Shown piece after piece: positions 23,866-32,799 of a DNA stretch of 36,868 nucleotides. Source of the DNA: Actinomycetes bacterium (GTDB taxonomy: Bacteria; Actinomycetota; Acidimicrobiia; Acidimicrobiales; SZUA-35); NCBI GenBank assembly GCA_024280015.1, contig JAJRQY010000003.1, forward strand, positions 1 to 36,868, read 5' to 3'. The translations under genes and the position numbers were made by a program. The notes beneath the pieces are model-generated. The model had not been told where the DNA came from, made no database searches, and worked only from the letters and a program-made list of their open reading frames with translations. How positions within the stretch are numbered: the stretch's first letter is position 1; every line of letters starts with the position of its first letter.

Positions 23866-25422
23866 CTAGCCCCCGGGCCCAAAGCTCAGGGCGCTCAGAA
23901 CCCGATCCTGAGGGTCATGCAGGAGGACAACACCAGCAACGCGTTCGCTAGTGTCAAAGCCAGGCATGTTGAGATAGACCCAATCTTCGTCAACTTCGCT
24001 GGCCGAGACTTGAAAGGTTAGCCGATCCCCATTTCCCCGAGTGAGCAAGACAGTCCAATGGTCCTCTTCGACAAGAGCCTCAAGCTGCATGGCAACCACA
24101 CCCGGCTTATAGCTCATGCTCAGCGACCAATCCGTGCCGGGCCCGATGTAGATCGCCCGCCCATCAGCACTCAGCGGGAATCGTACAGCGGCTTCTGCCC
24201 CAACCTGTCTAGCCTCGACTCCACCTCCTTGACTCTCAGGCAACTCAATAAAGGAGACATCCTCCCAACCCATGACATCCCGGGTGAACTCTTCGGGTGT
24301 TAGCAGTAGCTCGGCTACCTCGACTAGTCCTGGCCGGGCGTCGAAGTCCGGAAGATCGAAGGATTCGAGAACCTCTCCGTTCTCATCGACTGCTTCCAAG
24401 GCCTCAGCCCCCTCAGCCAGTTCGACAATGAAGAAGGCGACTCCGTAGCCAAGATCCCGTGACTGGATCTCTACCGAACGGCTGTTTCCCTTCGCACCTC
24501 GCAATTTCAGCTCGGCCACAGACTGATCCACAAGACCAGATATAACTGTCGGAGCATCAGTTCCCGTCGATTCCAGACTGACCGCAAACTTAGAACCGAC
24601 CTCCAGGTAGTAAGGCCCTCCAGATCCCGAACCCGACCCAAGTTCGAATACCACTCCGTCGTCGGTTGCCGCATTCAAGCTCAAGGCCTTCCCATCAACT
24701 ATGGCCTCGGCCACTACCAATGGCGCCGACGTTGGCATGCCTATGTCCAACACATCAAGACCTCCTTCAATGGTCTCTAGGGTCACTGGACTGAGTGAAT
24801 CGGCGAGAGCCACCAGTTGCCCGACCGGCATCGCCATGCTCGAAGAGACCATGAAGTTGGCTTCATCGGCACGCCACGTGAGGAAAATTCCACGATCATC
24901 ATCGCCCGACATCATCTCATCGATGAAGCCCTGTTGGCCCATGACCTCAACCGATTCAGAGAATGGCCCAGATCTCGGATTTGGGCCCCCAGTCATGATC
25001 TGAATGACTCCACCCGTGTCGTCGTTTCGGTAGAACACGGAGCGGAGGCCCTCCTGGAGCACCGCATTCTCGGCTACGTAGCCCTCGGGAACGGTTGTCA
25101 AGACCGGCCAGGAATCACTGGACCACAGGTCTTCGAATGGGCCAAGCTCAAGGTGAGCATCCGATGATGAAACCGGGTCACTCCCGGCGGCAATCGTCTG
25201 GTCGCTGTTCGAGGTTTCATAATTCCAATAGCCGACACCCGCCAGGACCAAAGCCGCGGCAGCTGCTCCGGTCAAGAGCCGGTTCGTCTGCCAATGCTCT
25301 TTGGAAGTGGTAGCTGGGCTTGATGCGCCTGCGAGCAATAGCTCAAAGGACGGCATCGGTGGCGTCTGGGAAACTGCATCCAGGACAAGCCGCCGAACCC
25401 GTCGCTCATCAATCTGATTCAT
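23866..25422 (-). CDS. Putative anti-sigma factor / membrane protein downstream of an ECF sigma factor
   Basis: This is a 518-residue protein from the ATG at 25422, overlapping the sigma-factor stop by 14 bases. A cytoplasmic N-terminus of about 48 residues (MNQIDERRVRRLVLDAV) precedes one transmembrane helix (LLTGAAAAALVLAGVGYW), and a large acidic extracytoplasmic part follows. A longer frame to 25479 is antisense to no conserved part but would overlap the sigma gene deeply. The gene order sigma then membrane protein, with translational overlap, is the standard signature for an anti-sigma factor, although no zinc-type HxxxCxxC motif is seen, so the role is inferred from context. Confidence 0.7.
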   Translation of the reverse strand: MNQIDERRVRRLVLDAVSQTPPMPSFELLLAGASSPATTSKEHWQTNRLLTGAAAAALVLAGVGYWNYETSNSDQTIAAGSDPVSSSDAHLELGPFEDLWSSDSWPVLTTVPEGYVAENAVLQEGLRSVFYRNDDTGGVIQIMTGGPNPRSGPFSESVEVMGQQGFIDEMMSGDDDRGIFLTWRADEANFMVSSSMAMPVGQLVALADSLSPVTLETIEGGLDVLDIGMPTSAPLVVAEAIVDGKALSLNAATDDGVVFELGSGSGSGGPYYLEVGSKFAVSLESTGTDAPTVISGLVDQSVAELKLRGAKGNSRSVEIQSRDLGYGVAFFIVELAEGAEALEAVDENGEVLESFDLPDFDARPGLVEVAELLLTPEEFTRDVMGWEDVSFIELPESQGGGVEARQVGAEAAVRFPLSADGRAIYIGPGTDWSLSMSYKPGVVAMQLEALVEEDHWTVLLTRGNGDRLTFQVSASEVDEDWVYLNMPGFDTSERVAGVVLLHDPQDRVLSALSFGPGG

Positions 25423-25870
25423 CGCTAAGAACCTCTCGTAGTGTCGCTCGTGCTCGCGCCAGTTGCCGCTTGACAGCACCTTCGGAGACCCCCATCGTCA
25501 AGGCGATTGTTGAGGGTGTCATATCCTCCCAATAGGTCAGATAGATGACAGCTCGCTGATTGGCAGTCAGGACTTCCAATCGCTGTCGAATCGCCAGATC
25601 GCTCTGGAGATCTACACTTGCTTCGTCCACCGCAACTCGGGCCTCTCGCACCCGCCGCCGTTTGCTTGACCTGATCCGCATTCGGGACGAGTTCAAGACC
25701 GCGGTCATGAGGTAGGACTTCGGATTGCAGACTGAACTCCAGCGATCCGAAGCCAAAACTGTGGTCAACGCCTCGGCCACCACATCTACGGCCTCATCGG
25801 GGCCGACCAAGACGGTGGCGAATCGACCAAGGTCATCGGCCCACTTCTCATACGCCTCTTCGATCTTCAT
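25409..25870 (-). CDS. ECF-type RNA polymerase sigma factor
   Basis: This is a 153-residue protein. Region 2 covers about residues 10-70 (YEKWADDLGRFATVLVGPDE, then NPKSYLMTAVLNSSRMR). Region 4 covers about residues 93-148, with the helix-turn-helix LTYWEDMTPSTIALTMGVSE and GAVKRQLARARATLREVL. It has no region 1.1 or 3. It likely redirects RNA polymerase to an extracytoplasmic-stress or surface regulon and is controlled by the overlapping downstream membrane protein. No matching self-promoter was recognised in the 250 bases upstream. Confidence 0.9.
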   Translation of the reverse strand: MKIEEAYEKWADDLGRFATVLVGPDEAVDVVAEALTTVLASDRWSSVCNPKSYLMTAVLNSSRMRIRSSKRRRVREARVAVDEASVDLQSDLAIRQRLEVLTANQRAVIYLTYWEDMTPSTIALTMGVSEGAVKRQLARARATLREVLSDESD

Positions 25871-25916
25871 TCTTCACAACCCACAGCAGACATTTGCACC
25901 ATAGATGCCACTGCCA

Positions 25917-26051
25917 TCACGATTGGGTGACAACCACCATGTCAAGGCCGAGCAGCTCATCCGCTGGTGAATCCGGATCCTTCTCGCCCTGTCCGTCGGG
26001 CTGTTCATAGCCGAGATCGTGAAGATCACCCGCTGATGAAACTGCTGCCAT
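25917..26051 (-). CDS. Possible small acidic ORF upstream of the ECF sigma factor
   Basis: A 44-codon frame from the ATG at 26049-26051 to TGA at 25917 reads as balanced protein (SAGDLHDLGYEQPDGQGEKD, DELLGLDMVVVTQS) with high GC at third codon positions. It fills most of the space between the sigma gene and the divergent acyltransferase, with 46 bases to the sigma start. No convincing ribosome site precedes it, and I recognise no family, so the call is tentative. Confidence 0.3.
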   Translation of the reverse strand: MAAVSSAGDLHDLGYEQPDGQGEKDPDSPADELLGLDMVVVTQS

Positions 26052-26119
26052 GATCAACCGGTCATGATTACTTCCAACTCGTTAAGCCCTTAATGACTTG
26101 AAGTGTTAGTGTCGAAAAC

Positions 26120-26830
26120 ATGACTGACAAATCCCGCGAAGATGACCTGATTGCCGAATTCGATTCCATGGTGGCCGATGACAGCTTGCCCAGTAGCGGC
26201 GATGCCTTCATGTCCAAGGTCTCAAGCATGGTGGACAACTTTTACGGTACCGGTCAGTACCAGGTTGCCGAAGACGCGCTCAAGGGCGGCGACAAGGACC
26301 TGGCCGAAGACTCCCACCTCTACTACGTCATGTTCTGGCGCATGTTCGACAAGACACCAGCCTCCATGATGCAAGATTTTGCCATCAACCTTCGCCGAGT
26401 CTTGGCCAAGAAGGTCTTCAAGAGCGTGGGTGAGGGCGTCACCATCCACCACAACGTCTTGTTCAACTCCGGCAAGAACATCACCATTGGCGATGGCGTC
26501 TTCCTCAATCGCAATGTCATGTTGGACGACCGTGGTCCCGTCATCATTGGTGACTACACCGGCCTGGCCGCTGGAGCCATCATCGAGACCCACAGCCACA
26601 TCATGGACGACTTCAACGAACCAATCCTGTACGGCGGACGCCTCGCCCACACCACCACTATCGGCGGTGCTGGCCTCATTGGCTACAACGCCGTCGTCCT
26701 GGCTGGTGTCACCGTCGGCCACCGAGCCATCGTGGCCTCAAACTCGGTGGTGACAAAAGACGTTGCTGACTACCACGTCGTCGGCGGTGTGCCAGCCAAG
26801 ACCATCAAGGTCATCGCCCCCGAGGATTAG
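26120..26830 (+). CDS. Left-handed beta-helix acyltransferase (hexapeptide-repeat)
   Basis: This is a 236-residue protein. After an acidic helical N-terminus of about 90 residues the sequence follows the hexapeptide pattern of trimeric acetyltransferases: GVTIHHNVLFNSGKNITIGD, FLNRNVMLDDRGPVIIGDYT, the active-site-like ETHSHIMDD with His, then TTIGGAGLIGYNAVVLAGVT and VVTKDVADYHVVGGVPAKTI. This matches maltose/galactoside O-acetyltransferase-like enzymes that move an acetyl group from acetyl-CoA to a sugar or similar acceptor. The substrate cannot be read from the sequence. No clear ribosome site precedes the ATG at 26120. Confidence 0.9.
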   Translation: MTDKSREDDLIAEFDSMVADDSLPSSGDAFMSKVSSMVDNFYGTGQYQVAEDALKGGDKDLAEDSHLYYVMFWRMFDKTPASMMQDFAINLRRVLAKKVFKSVGEGVTIHHNVLFNSGKNITIGDGVFLNRNVMLDDRGPVIIGDYTGLAAGAIIETHSHIMDDFNEPILYGGRLAHTTTIGGAGLIGYNAVVLAGVTVGHRAIVASNSVVTKDVADYHVVGGVPAKTIKVIAPED

Positions 26831-26882
26831 CCCGTCTCTGCCCAGGTTGGGCTGGGCGTGCATCCAGCGGTACGTTCGACCG

Positions 26883-28028
26883 ATGGCAGCACACGCGGCA
26901 AACCCGAGCAGTCCGACTCGACCTGCATTCGCAATTCAGTTCTTCCCCGTCAGGACTCTTCGCGGTGTCCTGCTTGTCATTGTCATCTTCTTCCTGGTCG
27001 GGTGTACAGCCGGTGACGACAGTTCTGTCGCCCGCCCGGCGGTAAGCCCTGAACTGGTCGAGAAATTCGACGCCAATGCCGATGGTCAGATAACCATTGG
27101 TATTGCGTCCGCTGGACCAGCCAACGATGGTGCCTATTACCAAGCCGTTGTCGATGCGGTTGTCTCAATTTCGACCGAGAACGGATTCAGTGACCCTGTC
27201 ATAGTGGATGAGATTCTGGCCGCTGAGGCCCCTACCGCTCTCGCTGACCTTGCTGCTCAGGTCGACATCATGGTGATCGGGTCTCAACGGATAGCCGAGC
27301 CGTTGGTTGATCTCACCCAGCAGTTCCCTGACGTATTCTGGTACTGCAATTGTGGTTCCGGTTTTCCCCAGACTCCCGGCTTGGCCCAAAGCCTCGACGA
27401 TCCTTCTGAGGTCGCGTACAGCGCCGGAGTGGCCACCGCTCTGCTCCTGGCCGAAACTGATCGCACCGAGACCATCTTTGTCGGATGCTGTGCCTTTGCC
27501 TTCGAAAAGGAGTTCGAGTTGGCATTCCGGCTCGGACTTATGAACACCAATGATCGACTGACTCTCAAGTACGTGCCGTCCGGTGAGTTCCCTGGAGACT
27601 TCGACAATGTGGCCAACGCGATCCAAGTTCTGGACAATGCGCTAGCCAACGATGTTGGAGCAGTACTGCCTTACTTGGGAGGGGCCCATCGCCCCGTGAT
27701 TGTTGCCGCCAACCAGGCAGGAATCGTGACCATGAGCGCCGGGTCATCGACTGTCTGTGACCCTTCCGAAGACCTGAGCTACGACATTGCCATCCGCTTC
27801 GACGGAGGCGACTACATGCGCGCCGTCTTCCCACTCATCCTCAGCGGTGAACTCATCGAGGGGCAATCCAAACTCTTCCGAGTCGGAATCGATCCCGAGC
27901 CTGGTGCCATCATCTGCGATCCAACAGCTGAGCAGCAGGCAGTGATGGATGAGGCCTACGCGCTGATTGCATCAGGGGAACTAGCCGACGCCTTTGCCGA
28001 AATCAAGACTGAGGCCTACAGCGGATAG
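26883..28028 (+). CDS. BMP-family (PnrA-like) substrate-binding lipoprotein
   Basis: This is a 381-residue protein from the ATG at 26883. The frame is open further upstream, but that part overlaps the acyltransferase and lacks signal features. The signal segment LLVIVIFFLVGCTAG ends in a lipobox. The mature part has the BMP layout (TIGIASAGPANDGAYYQAVV, then AYSAGVATALLLAE and GAVLPYLGGAHRPVIVAANQ), as in nucleoside-binding PnrA/BmpA. It is unusual in having several cysteines (FWYCNCGSGF and VGCCAFAFEKE). It converges on the BMP-type ABC operon at 28056-32799 but is on the opposite strand, so it is a second paralogue with separate control. Confidence 0.85.
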   Translation: MAAHAANPSSPTRPAFAIQFFPVRTLRGVLLVIVIFFLVGCTAGDDSSVARPAVSPELVEKFDANADGQITIGIASAGPANDGAYYQAVVDAVVSISTENGFSDPVIVDEILAAEAPTALADLAAQVDIMVIGSQRIAEPLVDLTQQFPDVFWYCNCGSGFPQTPGLAQSLDDPSEVAYSAGVATALLLAETDRTETIFVGCCAFAFEKEFELAFRLGLMNTNDRLTLKYVPSGEFPGDFDNVANAIQVLDNALANDVGAVLPYLGGAHRPVIVAANQAGIVTMSAGSSTVCDPSEDLSYDIAIRFDGGDYMRAVFPLILSGELIEGQSKLFRVGIDPEPGAIICDPTAEQQAVMDEAYALIASGELADAFAEIKTEAYSG

Positions 28029-28055
28029 GGCGTCACCCGCTCCAAACGACTGACG

Positions 28056-29564
28056 CTAGGAGTCGAACACACCGGCCATGAGTAGGCCGATCTTGTCGCG
28101 CTCTGCTTCCTCAGAAGGAATGATGGCGACAATCTCGCCTTCGAACATGACCGCGATCCGATCGGACAAGCCAATGACCTCATCCAGATCTTCCGAGATC
28201 AACAAGGTGGCGGTACCAACATCTCGCTGAGCAATGAGCTGGCTATGGATGTATTCAGCCGAACCAATATCAACACCACGGGTTGGCTGAGCAACCACCA
28301 TCACCGACGGCTTCGCAGTCAGTTCACGAGCAAGAATGACCTTCTGGATATTGCCACCAGACAAGCTGGATACCGGCGTATCAATCGATGGTGTCTTAAC
28401 CGCGAACTTCTTGACCAGGGTCTCACCCTGCTCTCGAATAGCTTTGAAGTCCAAGAACTTTCCCTTGGTGAACTTCTCTGACCCATGGTCAACCAGGATC
28501 AAGTTTTCACTAACGGAGAACTCGCCAATTGCACCATCAGTCATGCGCTCTTCGGACACATAACCAAGCCCAAGGTCACGTCGTTTGCGCGTGTCCAACT
28601 GGGCTACGTCCACATCATTCAACATGATGTGACTGGACCCCTCGGCCCGCCTCAAACCGGCAACCGCCTCGGCCAATTCTTTCTGACCATTGCCGGAGAC
28701 ACCGGCGATGCCGACGATCTCACCCCCGCACACGTCCAGGTTCAAGCCCTCGACCGCCATCGTCCCCCGGTCACCCTTAACCTCAAGATTCTTGATGACA
28801 AGCCGTGGCTCTCCAGCAGTCACGTGGGGACGATCGGGAACAAGCTTGACCGAACGGCCAACCATCATCTCCGCCAACTGCTCACGAGAGGTTTCCGACG
28901 GCCGGGTGTGGCCGGTCACGGCACCATTTCGCAGAACCGTGATCTCGTCGCTGAGGGCCATCACTTCATGGAGCTTGTGACTGATGAAGATCAAACCTCG
29001 ACCTTCATCGGTCATGCGGCGAAGAATGACGAAGAGGTCATCGACCTCCTGAGGAGTCAAAACCGCGGTCGGCTCATCTAGGACCAGCAGGGTTGCGTCG
29101 CGGTACAGGGCCTTGATGATCTCGACCCGTTGACGTTCACCAACTGCCATGCGCCAAACTTCAACCGAAGGGTCAACCGACAGGCCATGTGCTTCAGAGA
29201 TCTCATTGATTCGTTTGGACACCGCGTCGAGGTCGGTCAACGCGCCACGACCCGACTTCAGGCCAAGGGCCACATTTTCCGCCACCGTCAGGGTCGGAAC
29301 CAGCATGAAGTGCTGATGGACCATGCCAATGCCAACATCAATAGCCTCCGAAGGAGAACCGATTGAGAGCGGCTTGCCCCGCAACAACACTTCACCCTCG
29401 TCCTGCTGGTAGAGACCAAACAAGATCTTCATCAGGGTGCTCTTGCCGGCACCATTCTCGCCAAGAAGAGTGTGGACCTGCCCCTCCTCAACTTCCAGGT
29501 CGATCCCGTCGTTGGCTAGTACACCGGGGAACCGCTTCGTGATCCCCTTCATCTCCAACAACAT
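28056..29564 (-). CDS. BMP-type nucleoside ABC transporter, double ATPase subunit
   Basis: This is a 502-residue protein with two fused ABC domains. The first has Walker A LLGENGAGKSTLMK, the signature-like AVGERQRVEIIKAL and Walker B LLVLDEPTAVLTP. The second has a degenerate Walker A (IAGVSGNGQKELAE), the signature SLSGGNIQKVILARE and VAQPTRGVDIGS. This pattern is typical of NupO/RbsA-like ATPases of BMP transporters. It is the last gene of the operon that starts at 32876. An intercistronic hairpin separates it from the binding protein. Confidence 0.95.
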   Translation of the reverse strand: MLLEMKGITKRFPGVLANDGIDLEVEEGQVHTLLGENGAGKSTLMKILFGLYQQDEGEVLLRGKPLSIGSPSEAIDVGIGMVHQHFMLVPTLTVAENVALGLKSGRGALTDLDAVSKRINEISEAHGLSVDPSVEVWRMAVGERQRVEIIKALYRDATLLVLDEPTAVLTPQEVDDLFVILRRMTDEGRGLIFISHKLHEVMALSDEITVLRNGAVTGHTRPSETSREQLAEMMVGRSVKLVPDRPHVTAGEPRLVIKNLEVKGDRGTMAVEGLNLDVCGGEIVGIAGVSGNGQKELAEAVAGLRRAEGSSHIMLNDVDVAQLDTRKRRDLGLGYVSEERMTDGAIGEFSVSENLILVDHGSEKFTKGKFLDFKAIREQGETLVKKFAVKTPSIDTPVSSLSGGNIQKVILARELTAKPSVMVVAQPTRGVDIGSAEYIHSQLIAQRDVGTATLLISEDLDEVIGLSDRIAVMFEGEIVAIIPSEEAERDKIGLLMAGVFDS

Positions 29565-29597
29565 GATCTGGTGCTCCCCTTCGGCTCTTTACTGAAC

Positions 29598-29636
29598 CCT
29601 GGACTGGCCGTGCGCTAACGCAGCGACCAGTCCAGG
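29598..29636 (-). promoter_or_regulatory. Intercistronic hairpin between binding protein and ATPase genes
   Basis: CCTGGACTGG (29598-29607) pairs with CCAGTCCAGG (29627-29636). An inner stem TGCG/CGCA (29611-29622) closes a CTAA loop. No T-run follows on the minus strand, so it is better read as an mRNA-stabilising or partial attenuator hairpin that raises binding-protein output relative to ATPase. Confidence 0.55.
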
Positions 29637-29653
29637 GGTCTTTAGTTTGTTGC

Positions 29654-30694
29654 TTAGGCTCCGGTGCTGATGGAGCCGTCAATGATTCCGGCAATGGCCG
29701 CGTCGGCCTCGGCCTTGAGCTCATCGGAAAGTTCAAACTTGTCGTTGAACTCAATCACGAGACCACCATTGGCCAGGTCGATCTCAAATGCCTGTCCACC
29801 CTTAGTTCCTCCATCGCGCAGGGTCAGCATTTCCTCCAGCACGACCTCCCAGTGATACACCTGGGAAGCGACAACGATGTCGGGGGCGAGTGAAGTCTGA
29901 TTGGCTTGGGTTCCAAACCATGGCACACCAGCGTCGTTGGCAACACCAACGGCTCCAACAACCATCTGTGCGGTCCCGGTTAGAACGTCGGATCCGTTGG
30001 CAATGTGAGCCGTTGCCGTCTCAGCAGCCAAAGCGACGTCACCAAAGGAGCCGGTGTAGACAACGCTGACCTCAGCACCGTTGGCCTCGGCTCCAGACTG
30101 GAATCCAGCGATATAAGCAACAGCGTCGCCAGCTTCAATTGGACCAACAACACCAATCTTGCCGGACTCGGAAAGACCGGCAGCCAGGATGCCATTCACG
30201 TAGCCACCCTCGTCAGCGGCGGGGAAGTAGGCAAAGACATTGTCCAGGCCTTGGGTATCAGAGGCGGTGCCCCAGATGAATGTGGTGTCAGGAAAGTCGG
30301 GGGCAATCTCGGCCAAGGAACCGCCGTACTGGGTTCCATGAGCAACGATTACCTGCACACCATCTTCGGCGTAGCCACGAATAGCGGCCGCAGCATCTTC
30401 AACCACGAAGGTGCCGTCGGTGATTTGCAGATCGACGTCCCGATCGAGTGCATTGATGGCATCAACCATGCTCTGGGTGAAGGCCAGGTCGTTCTTGGCG
30501 CTGGGGGCAACAATGGCCATGGTGAGCGTCTCGCCGCCACCACTGGAATCATCGCCCGCGTCTGTGGTCTCGTCAGTTCCACCGTCCGAGGCATCAGACC
30601 CAGCTGAGTCCGATCCACCACAGGCGGCGGCAACGAGGCCAAAGCTGAGCAGTAGCGCCACGAGGCGATACCAGGTTCTTGTATTTGCTTTCAT
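29654..30694 (-). CDS. BMP-family substrate-binding lipoprotein of the ABC transporter
   Basis: This is a 346-residue protein. The signal sequence YRLVALLLSFGLVAAACGGSD ends in a lipobox, followed by a Ser/Asp/Gly-rich linker (about 30 residues) and the BMP domain: MAIVAPSAKNDLAFTQSMVD, VIVAHGTQYGGSLAEIAPDF, FAYFPAADEGGYVNGILAAG and AGVPWFGTQANQTSLAPDIV. It should capture purine or pyrimidine nucleosides outside the membrane and deliver them to the two permeases encoded upstream. Specificity is inferred from the family (PnrA, NupN) and from the nearby pyr genes. Confidence 0.93.
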   Translation of the reverse strand: MKANTRTWYRLVALLLSFGLVAAACGGSDSAGSDASDGGTDETTDAGDDSSGGGETLTMAIVAPSAKNDLAFTQSMVDAINALDRDVDLQITDGTFVVEDAAAAIRGYAEDGVQVIVAHGTQYGGSLAEIAPDFPDTTFIWGTASDTQGLDNVFAYFPAADEGGYVNGILAAGLSESGKIGVVGPIEAGDAVAYIAGFQSGAEANGAEVSVVYTGSFGDVALAAETATAHIANGSDVLTGTAQMVVGAVGVANDAGVPWFGTQANQTSLAPDIVVASQVYHWEVVLEEMLTLRDGGTKGGQAFEIDLANGGLVIEFNDKFELSDELKAEADAAIAGIIDGSISTGA

Positions 30695-30727
30695 GTTTTC
30701 TCTCCCATTGATTTGTGCGAAACGAGT

Positions 30728-31660
30728 TTAGTGTCGGGCGAACGGTTTGGTGAGTGCAGCCGGGGCCTTGACGCGACCAGCGAGGAAAACCAAAGCGAGG
30801 ATGGTGATGACGGCTGGGGCCATACTGGCCAAATCAGACGCACTGCGGGGAATGGTTCCTTGCACCTTGAGCTGGACCACGGTTGCGTTGACCATGCCAT
30901 AGAGCAGGGATCCGGCCATGGCTCCGAGCGGGCGCCACGCTCCGAAATAGACGATGGCAATGGCAATGAAACCCAAGCCATTGGTCAGGTTCGCTTGGAA
31001 AATGCCGCCTTGAAGAACCAGTGCCGCTCCGGCCAGTCCGGCGGCTGAGCTGCCAAGCAGGATGGCCATGAACCGGGTACGGCCGACCGAAACACCCAAG
31101 CTGTCTGCAGCCTGTGGGTTCTCCCCGACCGCTCGCACATTCATGCCAAAGGTTGTCTTCTGTAGCAAGAACATGACCGCGGGAACCAGCATGAAGGCCC
31201 CATAGGTCATGAGGTTGTGCTGAAACAGGGCTTCACCGATATTGGGAATGCTGCCAAGACCGGGGATTGAGAGCTTTGGCAACTTGTGAGGAACGGGGAG
31301 TGGTGTCCCGACCCAAACCTGGAACAACAGGTCGCTAAAACCCAGCCCAAAGAGGAAGATGCCGATGCCGCTAATTCCCTGAGCAGCATGCAGAGAGACG
31401 GTAATCAGGCCATAGACCACGCCAACCATCAGACCAACCAGGAGGGCAACTAGAACTGCGAGCCACAAGTTGTCGGTCTTCAGGGCGGTGTAGTAGGCGC
31501 CGAAGGCAGCCAGCAGCATGATGCCGTCGACTCCCAGGTTGAGCACACCGCTTCGTTGGCCAATGGTCTCGCCTAACGAAGCCAGCAGGTAGGGCGTGGC
31601 CAGACGAATGCCAGACGCAAAAACTGAGACCAGTACGGAGACGGTGAAGAAGTCACTCAT
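30728..31660 (-). CDS. ABC transporter permease, NupQ-like
   Basis: This is a 310-residue polytopic protein with about eight to nine hydrophobic segments and the family motif ETIGQRSGVLNLGVDGIMLL near the N-terminus. Later conserved parts are GMNVRAVGENPQAADSLGVS and the QGGIFQANLTNGLGFIAIAI loop. This is the second permease of BMP-type nucleoside transporters (COG1079 type). Its start overlaps the stop of the first permease by four bases, which implies coupled translation of the heterodimer. Confidence 0.93.
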   Translation of the reverse strand: MSDFFTVSVLVSVFASGIRLATPYLLASLGETIGQRSGVLNLGVDGIMLLAAFGAYYTALKTDNLWLAVLVALLVGLMVGVVYGLITVSLHAAQGISGIGIFLFGLGFSDLLFQVWVGTPLPVPHKLPKLSIPGLGSIPNIGEALFQHNLMTYGAFMLVPAVMFLLQKTTFGMNVRAVGENPQAADSLGVSVGRTRFMAILLGSSAAGLAGAALVLQGGIFQANLTNGLGFIAIAIVYFGAWRPLGAMAGSLLYGMVNATVVQLKVQGTIPRSASDLASMAPAVITILALVFLAGRVKAPAALTKPFARH

Positions 31661-32799
31661 GCGTGCTCGACCTCCTCGATGAGAGAGTCGACGTCAGCGC
31701 TCGGTCCATCGCCGCCGCTCGAGTTCTTGAATTCGCTGCGAGCCTGCAACAACTCTTCCAAGCGCGAACGAACACGATTGCTGGAAACCACAAAGATGAC
31801 AACAATGCCATTGAGGGCAACGGCCAAAGCCGCCGGAACCTGCAAGGCCCGCTGAAGATTGGTTGCCCCAGTTAGTAGCCCACCAAACAAGACGGCGGAG
31901 GGAATAGTCCAGAGTGGGTGCAGGCCACCAAACAACGCGGTCACGATGCCGTTGAATCCGGCCGAACCGGTGAAGCCGGCGGTTGACCCGTCAGTCACCA
32001 TTCGTTGACTCTCACTACCAAAAACCAGAATGGCCCCGGCCAAACCACCGAGTGAGCCCGAGATTGCCAGTGCATAGGTGATGTGTCGTTCAACCTTGAT
32101 GCCAGCCGAGCGTGCGGCAGCCGGACTATGCCCAACTGCTCGCAACCGAAACCCAAGAGGGGTGCGCCACAACATTGCCCAGGCGGCAACGGCGGCGAGT
32201 AGGGCAATGACTACTCCAAGATGCAGCCGCGACCCTGATACCAAGGTCGGCAATGCGGCATTGTCGGACAGGCGAGCCGTTTGTGGGATACGGGTCCCGG
32301 CCTCGACCTCAAGCGGATCAATGAGCGGCCCCCGCAAAAGGAAGTTCATGAACTGCAGCATGATGATGTTGAGCATGATGGTGCTCAAGATCTCATTCAC
32401 TGAGGCGTACGCCTTGAGTGCTCCGGGGATTGCTCCGGCGATTGCTCCGCCGACTAGGCCAGCGACCATGACAATGGGGACCAACAGGATGCGCGGCACA
32501 TCGGGAATGGCTAGGGCAACCATGGTCGACAACAAAGCCCCGGCAACGATCTGGCCTTCGCCGCCGATATTGACAACGCTGGTGCGAAAGGCAATGGAGA
32601 TACCTGCGCCGACCAAGATCAACGGTGTTGCTTTGACCAAGGTGGCGGCAATCCGATCACCGCTACCGAAGGCTCCGCTAGCTAGCGAGGTCAATCCCTC
32701 CCACGGGCTCGCCCCTAGGGCTACCAGCATGATCGCCCCAAAGAAGAATGCGACAAGGGCCGCCAGCAACGGGATCGATGCACCAAGCAGCTTTTTCAC
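31657..32799 (-). CDS. ABC transporter permease, NupP-like
   Basis: This is a 380-residue polytopic protein. Motifs include SIAFRTSVVNIGGEGQIVAG, ASVNEILSTIMLNIIMLQFM and GFRLRAVGHSPAAARSAGIK, all standard for the first permease of BMP-type transporters (COG4603 type). The C-terminus is cytoplasmic and charged. The GTG start at 32799 overlaps the stop codon of a 26-residue leader peptide by four bases (GTGA), so ribosomes finishing the leader may be needed for efficient start. Confidence 0.93.
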   Translation of the reverse strand: MKKLLGASIPLLAALVAFFFGAIMLVALGASPWEGLTSLASGAFGSGDRIAATLVKATPLILVGAGISIAFRTSVVNIGGEGQIVAGALLSTMVALAIPDVPRILLVPIVMVAGLVGGAIAGAIPGALKAYASVNEILSTIMLNIIMLQFMNFLLRGPLIDPLEVEAGTRIPQTARLSDNAALPTLVSGSRLHLGVVIALLAAVAAWAMLWRTPLGFRLRAVGHSPAAARSAGIKVERHITYALAISGSLGGLAGAILVFGSESQRMVTDGSTAGFTGSAGFNGIVTALFGGLHPLWTIPSAVLFGGLLTGATNLQRALQVPAALAVALNGIVVIFVVSSNRVRSRLEELLQARSEFKNSSGGDGPSADVDSLIEEVEHA

